Part shown: piece after piece, positions 6,697 to 13,656 of the stretch
Numbering within the stretch: position 1 is the first letter of the stretch
How the letters are laid out: every line of letters begins with the position of its first letter
From: Gammaproteobacteria bacterium
GTDB lineage: Bacteria; Pseudomonadota; Gammaproteobacteria; Pseudomonadales; Azotimanducaceae
DNA: 14,764 bases
Assembly (NCBI GenBank): GCA_026706425.1
Contig: JAPOYW010000689.1
Location: 1-14,764 of the forward strand
Reading direction: 5' to 3'
Program-made: the position numbers and the translations under genes
The notes under the pieces: model-generated
The model's database searches: none
The model's input: the letters and a program-made list of their open reading frames with translations, nothing else
What the model was told of the DNA's origin: nothing

Positions 6697-7484
6697 CAAG
6701 CCCGATCGCTGAACTTGATGCCGTAGTACTCGTGGTTCTCGCCGTTCGGCGCGACGAACGAGAAGATGTCGCTGCGGCGGCGCGTGCCGGTCGAGGCAGG
6801 GAACGACACCGTACGACCCCTCCGGGTCTGCTGCGGGCCGTCGGCATTGAGCGTATAGATGTCGCGCGCGAAGTCCGTGCGGTCGTAGTCCCTGCTGACC
6901 CCGGGAAGCGCGGTCATCAGCTTGTAGATGCGGGCCAGAGGCACCACGCTCGAGCCGCCGAGGTCCGTTGGCGAACCGCGCACGAGCTCGTCGTATACAA
7001 CGCAGAGCTGCTCCAGCAACCGCTCGGGCTTGAAGCCGCTGCGCTTCTGCTGATTCCTGAGCAGGAAGCGGGCGAGGAAGGACGGACGCAGCGTACGGTG
7101 GTTCTTGCGGTCCACGCGCACGGTGCGATCACCGGGCTGGATGCGCACGAGCGAAGGGTAGGCGACCAGGTAGCCGTCGCGTTCGTACAGCGCCACGCCG
7201 GCCTCCTCGGCGGCGGTGCGCAGTTCGCCCGCGTAGTCGCCGCCGAGGTATGCCTCCTCCTGCTCCGGCGACCACCGCCAAACATCGCGTGCTGTACGAA
7301 CCTCCTCAGCCAAGGCAGCCAAGGCGGCACCGAGATCATTCTGCGCCTTGCGCAGACCACCGATGTTCCCTTCCTGCGCGGCCTTGGTCATTGCCCGCGC
7401 TCGGGCCACCACGCTGCTCGCCGCCTTGCGCGCGGATTCGGCCGCCGTTTCAGCATCTGTGAATGCCTGTTCGATCGCCCCCAT
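6696..7484 (-). CDS. Uncharacterised protein with helical N-terminus (operon gene A)
   Basis: This 262-residue protein matches no family I can name. Residues about 1-67 are strongly helical and Ala/Glu-rich (AETAAESARKAASSVVARAR, later LGAALAALAEEVRTARD) and could form a coiled coil. Residues about 90-160 look like a compact domain: YERDGYLVAYPSLVRI, then RTVRVDRKNHRTLRPSFLA, then SGFKPERLLEQL. The rest contains DYDRTDFARDIYTLNADG and ends HEYYGIKFSDRA. There is no transmembrane segment, signal peptide or catalytic motif I recognise, and no obvious TerB domain. The ATG at 7484 has GAGGG eight bases upstream. The frame stays open 81 codons further up, but that part is arginine- and serine-rich shadow sequence without a better start. 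It is the first gene of the operon and its stop is shared with the start of gene B, so it is probably an adaptor or sensor for the ATPase pair. Confidence 0.72.
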   Translation of the reverse strand: MGAIEQAFTDAETAAESARKAASSVVARARAMTKAAQEGNIGGLRKAQNDLGAALAALAEEVRTARDVWRWSPEQEEAYLGGDYAGELRTAAEEAGVALYERDGYLVAYPSLVRIQPGDRTVRVDRKNHRTLRPSFLARFLLRNQQKRSGFKPERLLEQLCVVYDELVRGSPTDLGGSSVVPLARIYKLMTALPGVSRDYDRTDFARDIYTLNADGPQQTRRGRTVSFPASTGTRRRSDIFSFVAPNGENHEYYGIKFSDRA

Positions 7485-7593
7485 GCGCGGTGCCCTCGTC
7501 GGAAGCGCGGAAGAATAGCACCGTTGTGCAAAGGCAATCAGCGATGCTGAGTACGAGGAAGCGATCACCCCGCGTGCTGCGGCCGCAGCGGCG
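7485..7593 (-). promoter_or_regulatory. Short gap before the five-gene operon; possible weak promoter
   Basis: The 109 bases between the last ABC-transporter gene and gene A contain a minus-strand TATTCT (7517-7512) that could be a -10 box. It has only a poorly spaced TTGCCT (7537-7532, 14 bases) as -35, and GCAC-CGTT-GTGC (7518-7529) lies between them. A perfect 14-base palindrome, GCTGCGGCCGCAGC (7576-7589), follows the permease stop but has no T-run, so it is not a convincing terminator. The sequence therefore leaves open whether gene A has its own promoter or is reached by read-through from the ABC operon. Confidence 0.25.
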
Positions 7594-8397
7594 TCAGCTT
7601 CCCGTGGACGTGTAGCGCCGAACGCCGAGCTGCCACACGCCGATGGCCACGCCGAGGAAGGCGAATCCCGCCAAGGGCGCCGCCACCTGGAACATGCGCG
7701 AAGTCCCCAGCGGGTCGTCGACGCCAAGCACGGCGACGATGGGGAAGTAGCCGATGCACGCCAGTGGAACGACGAAGGTGAAGAACCGCCGGAACAGCCG
7801 GTGGTAGATGGGCAGCGGGTAGGACGCCGTCTCGACGCCGCCGTAGGTGAGGATGTTCATCAGTTCCAGCGACTCGGTGGTCCAGAAGCACATCGTGGCC
7901 TGCAATACCATCAACGCGAAGAAGAACGCGACACCCCCGGCCATCGCGAATGCGAGCAGGGCAAACCGATCTGCTTCCACCGGGAGATCGAGTGCGCCCC
8001 AGGCAACGACGACAATGACGAGGCCCGGCAACAGCCGGCCAAGGCGGCGCAGCGACAGTTCGTGGCCCGCCAACTGCAGAACGGTGCTGCGCGGGCGCAG
8101 CAAGAGGCGGTCGAAGTCGCCGGTCTTGACGTACAGGGTGCCGAACTGATCAAACCCGGTGGCCATCAGTTCGCCAATCGCGTAGGTGGCGTTGACCGCG
8201 CCGCAGAAGAACGCCACCTCGGCGAAGCTCCATCCCGACAGGTTCCCGAACCGGTCGAACAGCACCCAGATGCCGGCGAGTTCGATCAGGCAGTTCAACA
8301 GGTTGCCCAAGGCCGCCATCAGGAACGACGCCCGGTATTGCAGTTGTCCGCGCAGCGAGATGGCGAGGTAGCGAAGAAGCAGAGCCGCCGCGTTCAT
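7594..8397 (-). CDS. ABC-2 exporter permease, DUF990 type (second permease)
   Basis: This 267-residue inner-membrane protein has about six hydrophobic segments. They include about 27-47 (ALGNLLNCLIELAGIWVLF), 58-75, 118-137 (LLPGLVIVVVAWGALDL), 145-165, 208-230 and 236-256. The loop VKTGDFDRLLLRPRSTVLQ is the conserved feature of this permease group, which pairs as two half-permeases with one ATPase type. The start ATG overlaps the upstream permease stop (ATGA at 8397-8394). Substrate is unknown; relatives are annotated only as ABC-2 type transporters. It is the last gene of the three-gene exporter unit and lies 109 bases upstream of the candidate defence operon on the same strand. Confidence 0.85.
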   Translation of the reverse strand: MNAAALLLRYLAISLRGQLQYRASFLMAALGNLLNCLIELAGIWVLFDRFGNLSGWSFAEVAFFCGAVNATYAIGELMATGFDQFGTLYVKTGDFDRLLLRPRSTVLQLAGHELSLRRLGRLLPGLVIVVVAWGALDLPVEADRFALLAFAMAGGVAFFFALMVLQATMCFWTTESLELMNILTYGGVETASYPLPIYHRLFRRFFTFVVPLACIGYFPIVAVLGVDDPLGTSRMFQVAAPLAGFAFLGVAIGVWQLGVRRYTSTGS

Positions 8398-9221
8398 CCG
8401 CCCTGCACCACCATGCGCCGGACGCCGCGAAGCAGAATCAGCCGTCCCATGACGACTAGCGCCACCGTCCAGACGAGAATGAAGAACAGCTCTGCCGCAA
8501 TCTCGGCCGGCGGGATGTTGCCGCTGTAGATGCGGTAGGGAACGTCAGCGAGGCCTCGGAATGGCTGCCAGTTCAGGAACGGCTGCAGCCAGTCGGGAAA
8601 CAGCGGCAACGGCACGACGAGTCCCGAGAAGATCGTCACCAGTACGGTGAGGATCCGGTCCATGCCGATGCCGGAGATGGTCCACAGGAGCGAGATGTGG
8701 GCAAGCAGTGTGACCGCCGTGGCCAGCATGGCCGCCACAACGAGCGCCGCGACGAAACCCGCGAAGGCAACCGCGGATGCCGGCGGAGTCAGTGCCCAAT
8801 CGCCGAGGCCCACCAGCGGCAGCAAGGCCATGGAGAACAGCACCATCGGTATGCCGCGGAGCGTGGGCGCGGCAACCCGGAATGCCAAGGTGCGCCCAAA
8901 CCAGTACGAATAAAGATCCAGCGGCCGGAGCAGATCGTAGGCGACTGTGCCGTCCCGGACCTGGGCGCGGAAATCGGCGTCCACGTTCCACGGCAGCATG
9001 CCAAGCAATGCCTGACCGAGCCACACGTAGGCCACCACCTGCGTCAGGTTCATGGGTTGCGGCTCGGTGGCGGCGGCGAAGAACGCCGCCAAGATCATGA
9101 GCCGGATCGCACCCCAGAACAGTTGGGTTGCAAAACCCGCGAACGCCGCCGCCCGGTACTGGAGCAGGGTTCGATAACGAGCGCTGACCACCGCAACGAG
9201 CGGGCGGATGTCCGCCTTCAT
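8394..9221 (-). CDS. ABC-2 exporter permease, DUF990 type (first permease)
   Basis: This 275-residue membrane protein is related to the next gene in the operon. It carries the matching cytoplasmic loop VRDGTVAYDLLRPLDLYSYW (residues about 88-107) and about six membrane segments: about 23-50, 60-76, 113-135, 149-175, 190-206 and 241-265. With its neighbour it should form the transmembrane part of a heteromeric exporter driven by the ATPase encoded just upstream. ATGA overlaps at both ends (9221-9218 and 8397-8394) show that all three proteins are made as a unit. The cargo cannot be deduced; proximity to an ArsR-type repressor gene is compatible with an efflux role but proves nothing. Confidence 0.86.
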   Translation of the reverse strand: MKADIRPLVAVVSARYRTLLQYRAAAFAGFATQLFWGAIRLMILAAFFAAATEPQPMNLTQVVAYVWLGQALLGMLPWNVDADFRAQVRDGTVAYDLLRPLDLYSYWFGRTLAFRVAAPTLRGIPMVLFSMALLPLVGLGDWALTPPASAVAFAGFVAALVVAAMLATAVTLLAHISLLWTISGIGMDRILTVLVTIFSGLVVPLPLFPDWLQPFLNWQPFRGLADVPYRIYSGNIPPAEIAAELFFILVWTVALVVMGRLILLRGVRRMVVQGG

Positions 9222-10222
9222 CGTTCGCGCATATCGTGTTCGGCGTACAGCTCGGCAACGGTCTGTTCGATCGGCGGGTGCTCGATGAAGAGATCGTGGG
9301 GCGTTCCCTGGGCCAAGAGGGCGCCGATGAGCGTTGCCGCCGGGATGCGGTCCGGGTCGAAGGCGATGCGCACCCGCGAGGCGTCGCGTTCCACTAGGCG
9401 AACGCCCTCCCCTTCAGCATCCACCCTCCCGGCTTCCCCCGCCGAGTCGTAGTCGACGACCAGCACGCGTTCATTGCGCACCCGTCGGCGCAGAGCAGCC
9501 ACGCTGCCGTCGACGAGGATGCGTCCGTTGCCGATGACCATGACCCGTTGACACAACGCTTCGATGTCGTCCATGTCGTGGGTGGTCAGCAGAACCGTCA
9601 CCTGCCGGTCCCGGTTCAACTCGCGCACGAAATCCCGGATCGCGAGCTTGGACACGGCATCGAGCCCAATGGTCGGCTCGTCCAGGAAGAGCAGACTCGG
9701 ACCGTGCAACAGCGCAGCCGCCAGGTCCGAACGCATGCGCTGGCCGAGCGATAGCTGCCGCACGGGCACGTCGAGCAGCGGCTCGAGATCCATGAGCGCG
9801 ATCAGCCGGTCGCGATTGTCACGGTACGCCTCAGAAGGGATTCGGTAGATGTCCCGCAACAGGTCGAAGCTCTCGATGACCGGCAGGTCCCACCACAGTT
9901 GGGTGCGCTGGCCGAACACGACGCCGATGCGGGCAACGTGGCGGCGACGGTCACGCCACGGAGTGAGGCCGTCGACCCGGCAGGTGCCGGCCGTGGGATT
10001 GAGGATCCCCGCGAGGATCTTGATCGTCGTCGACTTGCCGGCGCCGTTGGGGCCGATATAGCCCACCAGTTCGCCGCGTTCGATGTCGAAGTCGATCCCA
10101 CCGAGAGCGTGGACGTCGCGCATCCTGCGATGGAACAGACCCCGGAAAGCCCCAGCTAGTCCGGGCAGCCGCTCGGCCACGCGGAAAGTCTTCGCAAGAC
10201 CCCGTACTTCGATTTGCGGCAT
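9218..10222 (-). CDS. ABC transporter ATP-binding protein
   Basis: This 334-residue ABC ATPase has all motifs in place: Walker A GPNGAGKST at 57-65, Q-loop around VVFGQRTQLWW (101-111), signature LSLGQR at 157-162, Walker B LLFLDEP at 177-183, D-loop GLD and the H-loop histidine in LTTHDMDD (H215). A C-terminal extension (about 235-334) follows the core, as in exporters of the NatA/DUF990-linked type. I choose ATG 10222 rather than the in-frame GTG at 10237, because the GTGAGGACC around that GTG supplies a well-spaced GAGGA ribosome-binding site for 10222. It powers the two permeases encoded downstream. Its promoter must lie in the 169 bases shared with the divergent arsR-type gene, so that regulator may control it. 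Confidence 0.92.
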   Translation of the reverse strand: MPQIEVRGLAKTFRVAERLPGLAGAFRGLFHRRMRDVHALGGIDFDIERGELVGYIGPNGAGKSTTIKILAGILNPTAGTCRVDGLTPWRDRRRHVARIGVVFGQRTQLWWDLPVIESFDLLRDIYRIPSEAYRDNRDRLIALMDLEPLLDVPVRQLSLGQRMRSDLAAALLHGPSLLFLDEPTIGLDAVSKLAIRDFVRELNRDRQVTVLLTTHDMDDIEALCQRVMVIGNGRILVDGSVAALRRRVRNERVLVVDYDSAGEAGRVDAEGEGVRLVERDASRVRIAFDPDRIPAATLIGALLAQGTPHDLFIEHPPIEQTVAELYAEHDMRER

Positions 10223-10360
10223 TCGGACGGTCCTCACGGCATGCCGCTGCGTCGGACGACCAGAGGGCAGGCGGGATCGAAGGGCGCGCGAAAATACTCG
10301 GGAGATGGGTGAGAGTCAAGGTGTCGCGGAGACCAAACGCCCAATCCAGCTGCACCGTCA

Positions 10361-10417
10361 TGCTATGGTTAGTAATAATGCTAAATAATGCTTGACGACT
10401 ATTAGCACTTTGGCTAA
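10361..10417 (+). promoter_or_regulatory. ArsR-type gene promoter with paired TTAG-N8-CTAA operators
   Basis: In an AT-rich island inside GC-rich DNA, an extended -10 box (TGCTATGGT, 10361-10369) runs into TTAGTAATAATGCTAA (10369-10384). A second motif of the same form, TTAGCACTTTGGCTAA, lies at 10402-10417. Both are 16 bases with identical TTAG and CTAA ends, and they are spaced 33 bases apart start to start, about three helical turns, so bound dimers would sit on the same face. The first covers the expected transcription start. This is a strong candidate for autoregulation, and perhaps for control of the divergent ABC exporter genes. No canonical -35 is visible. Confidence 0.55.
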
Positions 10418-10757
10418 ACATGGTGGCGAAGCGTCCACAGCGCCCGTTGGAAGAGGCCAAGCCGAACTCGACGACTTGGAGCGCGTGTTCAAGGCACTCG
10501 CGCATGCGTCGAGACGCCATGTGCTGATCGTCCTCAACGCACGGGGTGGCAGCATGACCGCCGGCGAGATTGCCAAGCGGTTCTCGTGCTCCTGGCCGAC
10601 GACGAGCCGCCATTTGCGGATCCTCGCCGAGGCAGGGCTCGTGCGTGTCGACAAGCAGGGCCGCGAGTGGAAGTACGTCCTCGAGTCCGAGGCGTTGCGG
10701 CGAGTCGTCGGTCGCTGGCTTCAATGGTTCGACGACGTGAACCCGGAGGCAAAATGA
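10392..10757 (+). CDS. ArsR/SmtB-family winged-helix repressor
   Basis: From the TTG at 10392 this encodes 121 residues. The core LERVFKALAHASRRHVLIVL (29-48) and the recognition region AGEIAKRFSCSWPTTSRHLRILAEAGLV (about 57-84) followed by a wing (VDKQGREWKYVL) make a typical ArsR helix-turn-helix. There is only one cysteine (C66) and no CxC metal-binding motif, so it is not a classical metal sensor; it resembles the autorepressor type. The start is uncertain: no ATG is in frame, TTG 10392 has no clear ribosome-binding site, and TTG 10410 or 10476 or GTG 10485 are alternatives. Its stop overlaps the next gene in an ATGA. It is divergent from the ABC exporter genes. Confidence 0.83.
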   Translation: MTTISTLAKHGGEASTAPVGRGQAELDDLERVFKALAHASRRHVLIVLNARGGSMTAGEIAKRFSCSWPTTSRHLRILAEAGLVRVDKQGREWKYVLESEALRRVVGRWLQWFDDVNPEAK

Positions 10758-11065
10758 ATCCGCAAATCGTCATCGCTCTCTACAAACCACACGAGGGGAA
10801 GGACGCCGAGCTGCGCGCGTTGATCGACCAGCACGTCCCGACCCTGAGAAAGCTCGAACTCATCACCGACCGTCCCGCTCTCCTGGCGCGCTCTGCAAAC
10901 GGTACCTACATCGAGATCTTCGAATGGCGGGAGTCCGGCCGAGCCCACGAACATCCCGAGGTCGCCCGCATCTGGGAAGCCATGGAGCAAGTCGCGGATC
11001 TGCCGTCATTGGACAGCTTGGAAGAAGCAAGCAGGACCTTCCCGCACTTCGAACCCGTTCGCTAA
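10754..11065 (+). CDS. Small dimeric alpha/beta-barrel (ABM-like) protein
   Basis: This 103-residue protein has the pattern of the antibiotic-biosynthesis-monooxygenase-like ferredoxin fold. It starts with a strand (IVIALYKPHEGK), followed by a helix (AELRALIDQHVPTLRKL), a strand pair (PALLARSANGTYIEIFEW) and a C-terminal helix (VARIWEAMEQVADLPSLDSL). Proteins of this fold form dimers and act as small oxygenases, haem- or aromatic-binding proteins, or have no known reaction. No specific active-site residue can be named. The ATG overlaps the arsR-type stop (ATGA), with GGAGG a few bases upstream, so the two are co-expressed and the repressor may respond to this protein's ligand. Confidence 0.68.
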   Translation: MNPQIVIALYKPHEGKDAELRALIDQHVPTLRKLELITDRPALLARSANGTYIEIFEWRESGRAHEHPEVARIWEAMEQVADLPSLDSLEEASRTFPHFEPVR

Positions 11066-11235
11066 CGCACGTTCCCGTTCCGAACGATAGGCTCGCGGGC
11101 CAATCACCGGATGCCACGCAACTGATTAGGTCTGGGCACCCGTTGGTACCGCGAGACGGCACTCCGTTCGTTCGATCCACGTCGTCGTTGGCCGTGAGTA
11201 CACTTACGGCGAGTTTTTATCCGGGCGAGCGTGGC
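11066..11235. other. Intergenic gap of 170 bases
   Basis: I see no gene here. A short palindrome CGTTCCGAACG lies at 11076-11086, but without a T-run it is not a terminator. No well-spaced -35/-10 pair is visible before the next gene, although its promoter should lie here or further upstream. Confidence 0.4.
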
Positions 11236-12336
11236 ATGAACGACGTTTGCGGAAAAGGCGGCTCTTGGCTTGAGCGGGCAAGCGCCCTGCCCGTCGCATT
11301 CGCGCAGGTTCGCGAAGACGCCCTCGTCGACTTCGATGTCGTCCGATCCGTCGGCAAGGGTGCCAGGGTGGCAATGGTGGCCTCCGGCGGATGCACGGTG
11401 GCACTCCTGGCCAGCATGGCAGACGTCGCGCACCTGCATTGTGTCGACCCCAACCCCGCGCAGTTGGCGCTGACCCGGCTCAAGCTGCGTCTGCTGGAGG
11501 CTACCAGCCCCGAGGAACGTCTTGCGCTGCTCGGACACGCACCGATGGCACCGGCCGAGCGGGGAAGACGTCTGATCGGCGAACTGGCGGCGCTTGACCT
11601 CCCACGGGACGCCTTGGGCTCGATCCCTTTGGTCTCTCGGATCGGCCCCGACCATGCGGGTCGCTTCGAATTCCTGTTCGCGGCGCTGCGCGAGGCATTG
11701 CACGGCAGCGTGGAGCCTATCAACGCCCTCCTCTCGCTTGGCGATCCCGCACGTCAGGCTGAGCGAGTGGCACCGCAGACGAACCTGGGGCAATGCATCG
11801 ACCAGGCACTCGGCGATGTCATGGGCAGGTCGAACCTGGTCTGCCTCTTCGGCGAAGCGGCGGTACGCAATCCCGCTGCGCCGTTCTCCTCGCACTTCCG
11901 AGGACGCCTACGCCACGTGCTGGCGACACTGCCAGCCAACGACAATCCGTACTTGTGGCAGATGCTGAAGGGTTGCTACCCGCCGGGGTCCATGTCGCCT
12001 TGGCTCGCTAGGCCGTGCCCGGCGCGCATCCCAAGCGTCACCTGGGAACTCGGTACGATGGTGGGGGCCCTTGCCGACAGACCCGGCGCGTTCGACTTCG
12101 TCCACCTTTCGAACATCCTCGACTGGCTCGACCCCGACGATGCCCGAACAACGCTGGACCAGGCGCGGAAGGCGCTTCGCCCCGGCGGCTGGACCTTGGT
12201 TCGCCAGTTGAACTCGACGCTGGACATCGAACGTCTCGGCGACGGCTTCGAGTGGCACGGGGCTCGGGCGAGGCGACTGCACGAAGCAGACCGCAGCTTC
12301 TTCTACCGGGCGCTGTACCTGGGGAGAAGGCGATGA
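11236..12336 (+). CDS. DUF3419/BtaA-like SAM:3-amino-3-carboxypropyl transferase
   Basis: This 366-residue protein has the DUF3419 layout. A SAM-binding loop, VAMVASGGCTVALLA (about 45-59), is followed by the acidic motif HCVDPNPAQLALTRLKLRLL (68-87). Late in the protein come FVHLSNILDWLDPDDAR and a methyltransferase-like ARKALRPGGWTLVRQLNS. BtaA, the known member, transfers the 3-amino-3-carboxypropyl group of S-adenosylmethionine to diacylglycerol in betaine-lipid synthesis. DUF3419 proteins in other settings may use other acceptors. There is no btaB-like methyltransferase beside it, so betaine-lipid synthesis is not supported here. I chose ATG 11236 because the similarity begins shortly after it; the frame is open further upstream and a GTG is possible. 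Its stop overlaps the next start (ATGA). Confidence 0.75.
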   Translation: MNDVCGKGGSWLERASALPVAFAQVREDALVDFDVVRSVGKGARVAMVASGGCTVALLASMADVAHLHCVDPNPAQLALTRLKLRLLEATSPEERLALLGHAPMAPAERGRRLIGELAALDLPRDALGSIPLVSRIGPDHAGRFEFLFAALREALHGSVEPINALLSLGDPARQAERVAPQTNLGQCIDQALGDVMGRSNLVCLFGEAAVRNPAAPFSSHFRGRLRHVLATLPANDNPYLWQMLKGCYPPGSMSPWLARPCPARIPSVTWELGTMVGALADRPGAFDFVHLSNILDWLDPDDARTTLDQARKALRPGGWTLVRQLNSTLDIERLGDGFEWHGARARRLHEADRSFFYRALYLGRRR

Positions 12337-13277
12337 ACGTGCACGCCCTCGAGACCGTGGTGTCTTCGCGGTTGGCGGGCGCTCTGGCACATTTCGAGAG
12401 GCAGTTCACCTATCCGTTGGGTCCCGGGCGGTCGTTTCGAATCAGCCACGGCGATGACTACGTCCGGTTCTTCCGCGCCGTCGGCGAGGCACGTTGTTTC
12501 GTCGCGGAGCGGGAACAGCAAGTCCTGGGGGTCCTTGGTGCCGCCCTCAGACCCCTCATGTTCCCGGGTGGCGAGCGGCGCACGGCGTTGTACCTCGGCG
12601 ACCTGAAGGTCGACCCCGCTGTCCAGGGTGGCCGGATGGTCCTGCGGTTGGCAGCGGCTGTCCAGACGTGGCTCGATGAACGGACCGAACTTGCGTTCGG
12701 CGTGGTAATGGATGGGACCAAGGCGACGCCGGCACAGTACACCGGAAGGCTGGGTTTGCCCGGTTTCGCGGCGCTCGGCAAAATCGTCGTCGTACGGTTG
12801 CGCGCGGGCCCGCCGCACCAGCGGGGCGACGCGTGGCGAGCAACCGAACGGGACGGCGAAGAATGTCACGAACGGCTGGCGTCACCCGGTTTCGCGTGTC
12901 CCGTCGGCGCACCGTCGCGGTCCGAAATGGCAAGATGCTGGCTGGTCGATCCCGCGGGGGCGGCATGCGGGTGCCTGGAAGACACCTTGCAGTCGAAGCG
13001 CCTTTACGATGCGAACGACGGCAGCGAGATCCGAAGCGCCCATTTGTCTTGCTTCGCCTATGAATCGATCGAGAGTGCCGTGGGACTTCTCGAGGCCGCC
13101 TTGGCGGGGGCAATGCAGAACGGACTCCGCCACCTATTCGTTGCCGTCCCGCCCAGCGATGCAACCGATCTGGTCACCCGTTTCGGCGACCGGGTGGATG
13201 TCGTCGCCCCGGCAACCGTCTTCGGCACCGGTCTCGCACCCGGTTGGCCTTGGAACATCAACACCTCGGAGATCTGA
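12333..13277 (+). CDS. GNAT-like acetyltransferase
   Basis: This 314-residue protein has a GNAT-like N-terminal half. The strand CFVAEREQQVLGVLGAAL (about 55-72) is followed by ALYLGDLKVDPAVQGGRM (85-102), which corresponds to the acetyl-CoA pyrophosphate-binding motif A. The usual R/Q-x-x-G-x-G/A is imperfect there (QGGRM). A helix then runs LRLAAAVQTWL. The C-terminal half (about 165-314) contains SEMARCWLVDPAGAACGCLED and a helical segment and looks like a second, more divergent GNAT-like lobe; that reading is tentative. The ATG overlaps the upstream stop, GGAGAAGG precedes it, and the next gene begins one base after its stop, so it belongs to a three-gene unit. It may acylate the amino group introduced by the transferase encoded just upstream, which is inference from context. 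Confidence 0.65.
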   Translation: MNVHALETVVSSRLAGALAHFERQFTYPLGPGRSFRISHGDDYVRFFRAVGEARCFVAEREQQVLGVLGAALRPLMFPGGERRTALYLGDLKVDPAVQGGRMVLRLAAAVQTWLDERTELAFGVVMDGTKATPAQYTGRLGLPGFAALGKIVVVRLRAGPPHQRGDAWRATERDGEECHERLASPGFACPVGAPSRSEMARCWLVDPAGAACGCLEDTLQSKRLYDANDGSEIRSAHLSCFAYESIESAVGLLEAALAGAMQNGLRHLFVAVPPSDATDLVTRFGDRVDVVAPATVFGTGLAPGWPWNINTSEI

Positions 13278-13278
13278 T

Positions 13279-13656
13279 ATGACATCCCTGCGAGCGCCCC
13301 AGGTCACGGCCCAGGCAGCCGTGGTACTCGATCGCGTCGGCATCGAGGGCAACCCCTACCTCCAAGACCTCGTCGACGGGACCATGTCGCTCGACGTGTT
13401 CCGCCGCACACAGCAGCAGTTCTTCTTCGCGGTGACCTTCTTCCCGCGACCGATGGCGGCGCTCGTGGGACGCCTGCCCGACCCCCGCCAACGACTCGAC
13501 ATACTGCGCAATGTCGTCGAGGAACACGGCGACTTCGACGAGGCGGCGTTTCACCACACGACCTTTCAGGAGTTCCTGCGCCGAATCGGCAGCGAAGTCG
13601 ACACGCTCGACGAACTCGACCTGTTGCCGCCATGCGCGCCTTCAACAGCATCTTGA
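13279..13656 (+). CDS. Iron-containing haem-oxygenase-like oxidase, N-terminal part (frameshifted)
   Basis: The first part of a TenA/PqqC-like helical oxidase. It contains FRRTQQQFFFAVTFFPRPMA (41-60), then NVVEEHGDFDE (78-88), whose E and H fit the first metal-ligand cluster, then FHHTTFQEFLRRIG. Proteins of this fold include di-iron oxidases that cleave or oxidise amino acids and fatty acids. The ATG has GGAG eight bases upstream and follows the GNAT stop by one base. The frame loses homology after DELDLLPP and ends at a stop about eight codons later, while the rest of the protein continues in another frame from about 13632. Adding one C to the CCGCCATG at about 13627-13634 would join them into a protein of about 232 residues. 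Either a real mutation or a sequencing error could explain this. Confidence 0.72.
   Translation: MTSLRAPQVTAQAAVVLDRVGIEGNPYLQDLVDGTMSLDVFRRTQQQFFFAVTFFPRPMAALVGRLPDPRQRLDILRNVVEEHGDFDEAAFHHTTFQEFLRRIGSEVDTLDELDLLPPCAPSTAS

Noticed and set aside
1482..7484. Calling the operon BREX or DISARM
   Set aside because: PglZ, PglX/methylase, BrxA/B/L and DrmA/B/C are all absent from the window; only an ATPase family and a SNF2 motor are shared.
6732..7550. Plus-strand open frame (272 codons) opposite gene A
   Set aside because: Shadow of the coding strand; histidine/arginine-rich translation with no family pattern, whereas the minus-strand frame is coupled to its neighbour.
7576..7589. Perfect GCTGCGGCCGCAGC palindrome as an intrinsic terminator
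   Set aside because: No loop of its own beyond GGCC and no T-run on either side; such palindromes are common in GC-rich DNA.
7485..7727. Upstream extension of gene A by 81 codons
   Set aside because: The extra residues are the Arg/Ser/Ala-rich type seen in shadow frames, overlap the permease gene, and the internal ATG 7484 has a good ribosome-binding site.
7801..8529. Plus-strand open frame opposite the two permease genes
   Set aside because: Translation is polar and low-complexity (Gln/Glu/His-rich), and the opposite strand gives well-formed membrane proteins.
10924..11235. Upstream extension of the DUF3419 gene into the ABM-like gene
   Set aside because: It would overlap a convincing coding region in another frame and adds no family similarity.
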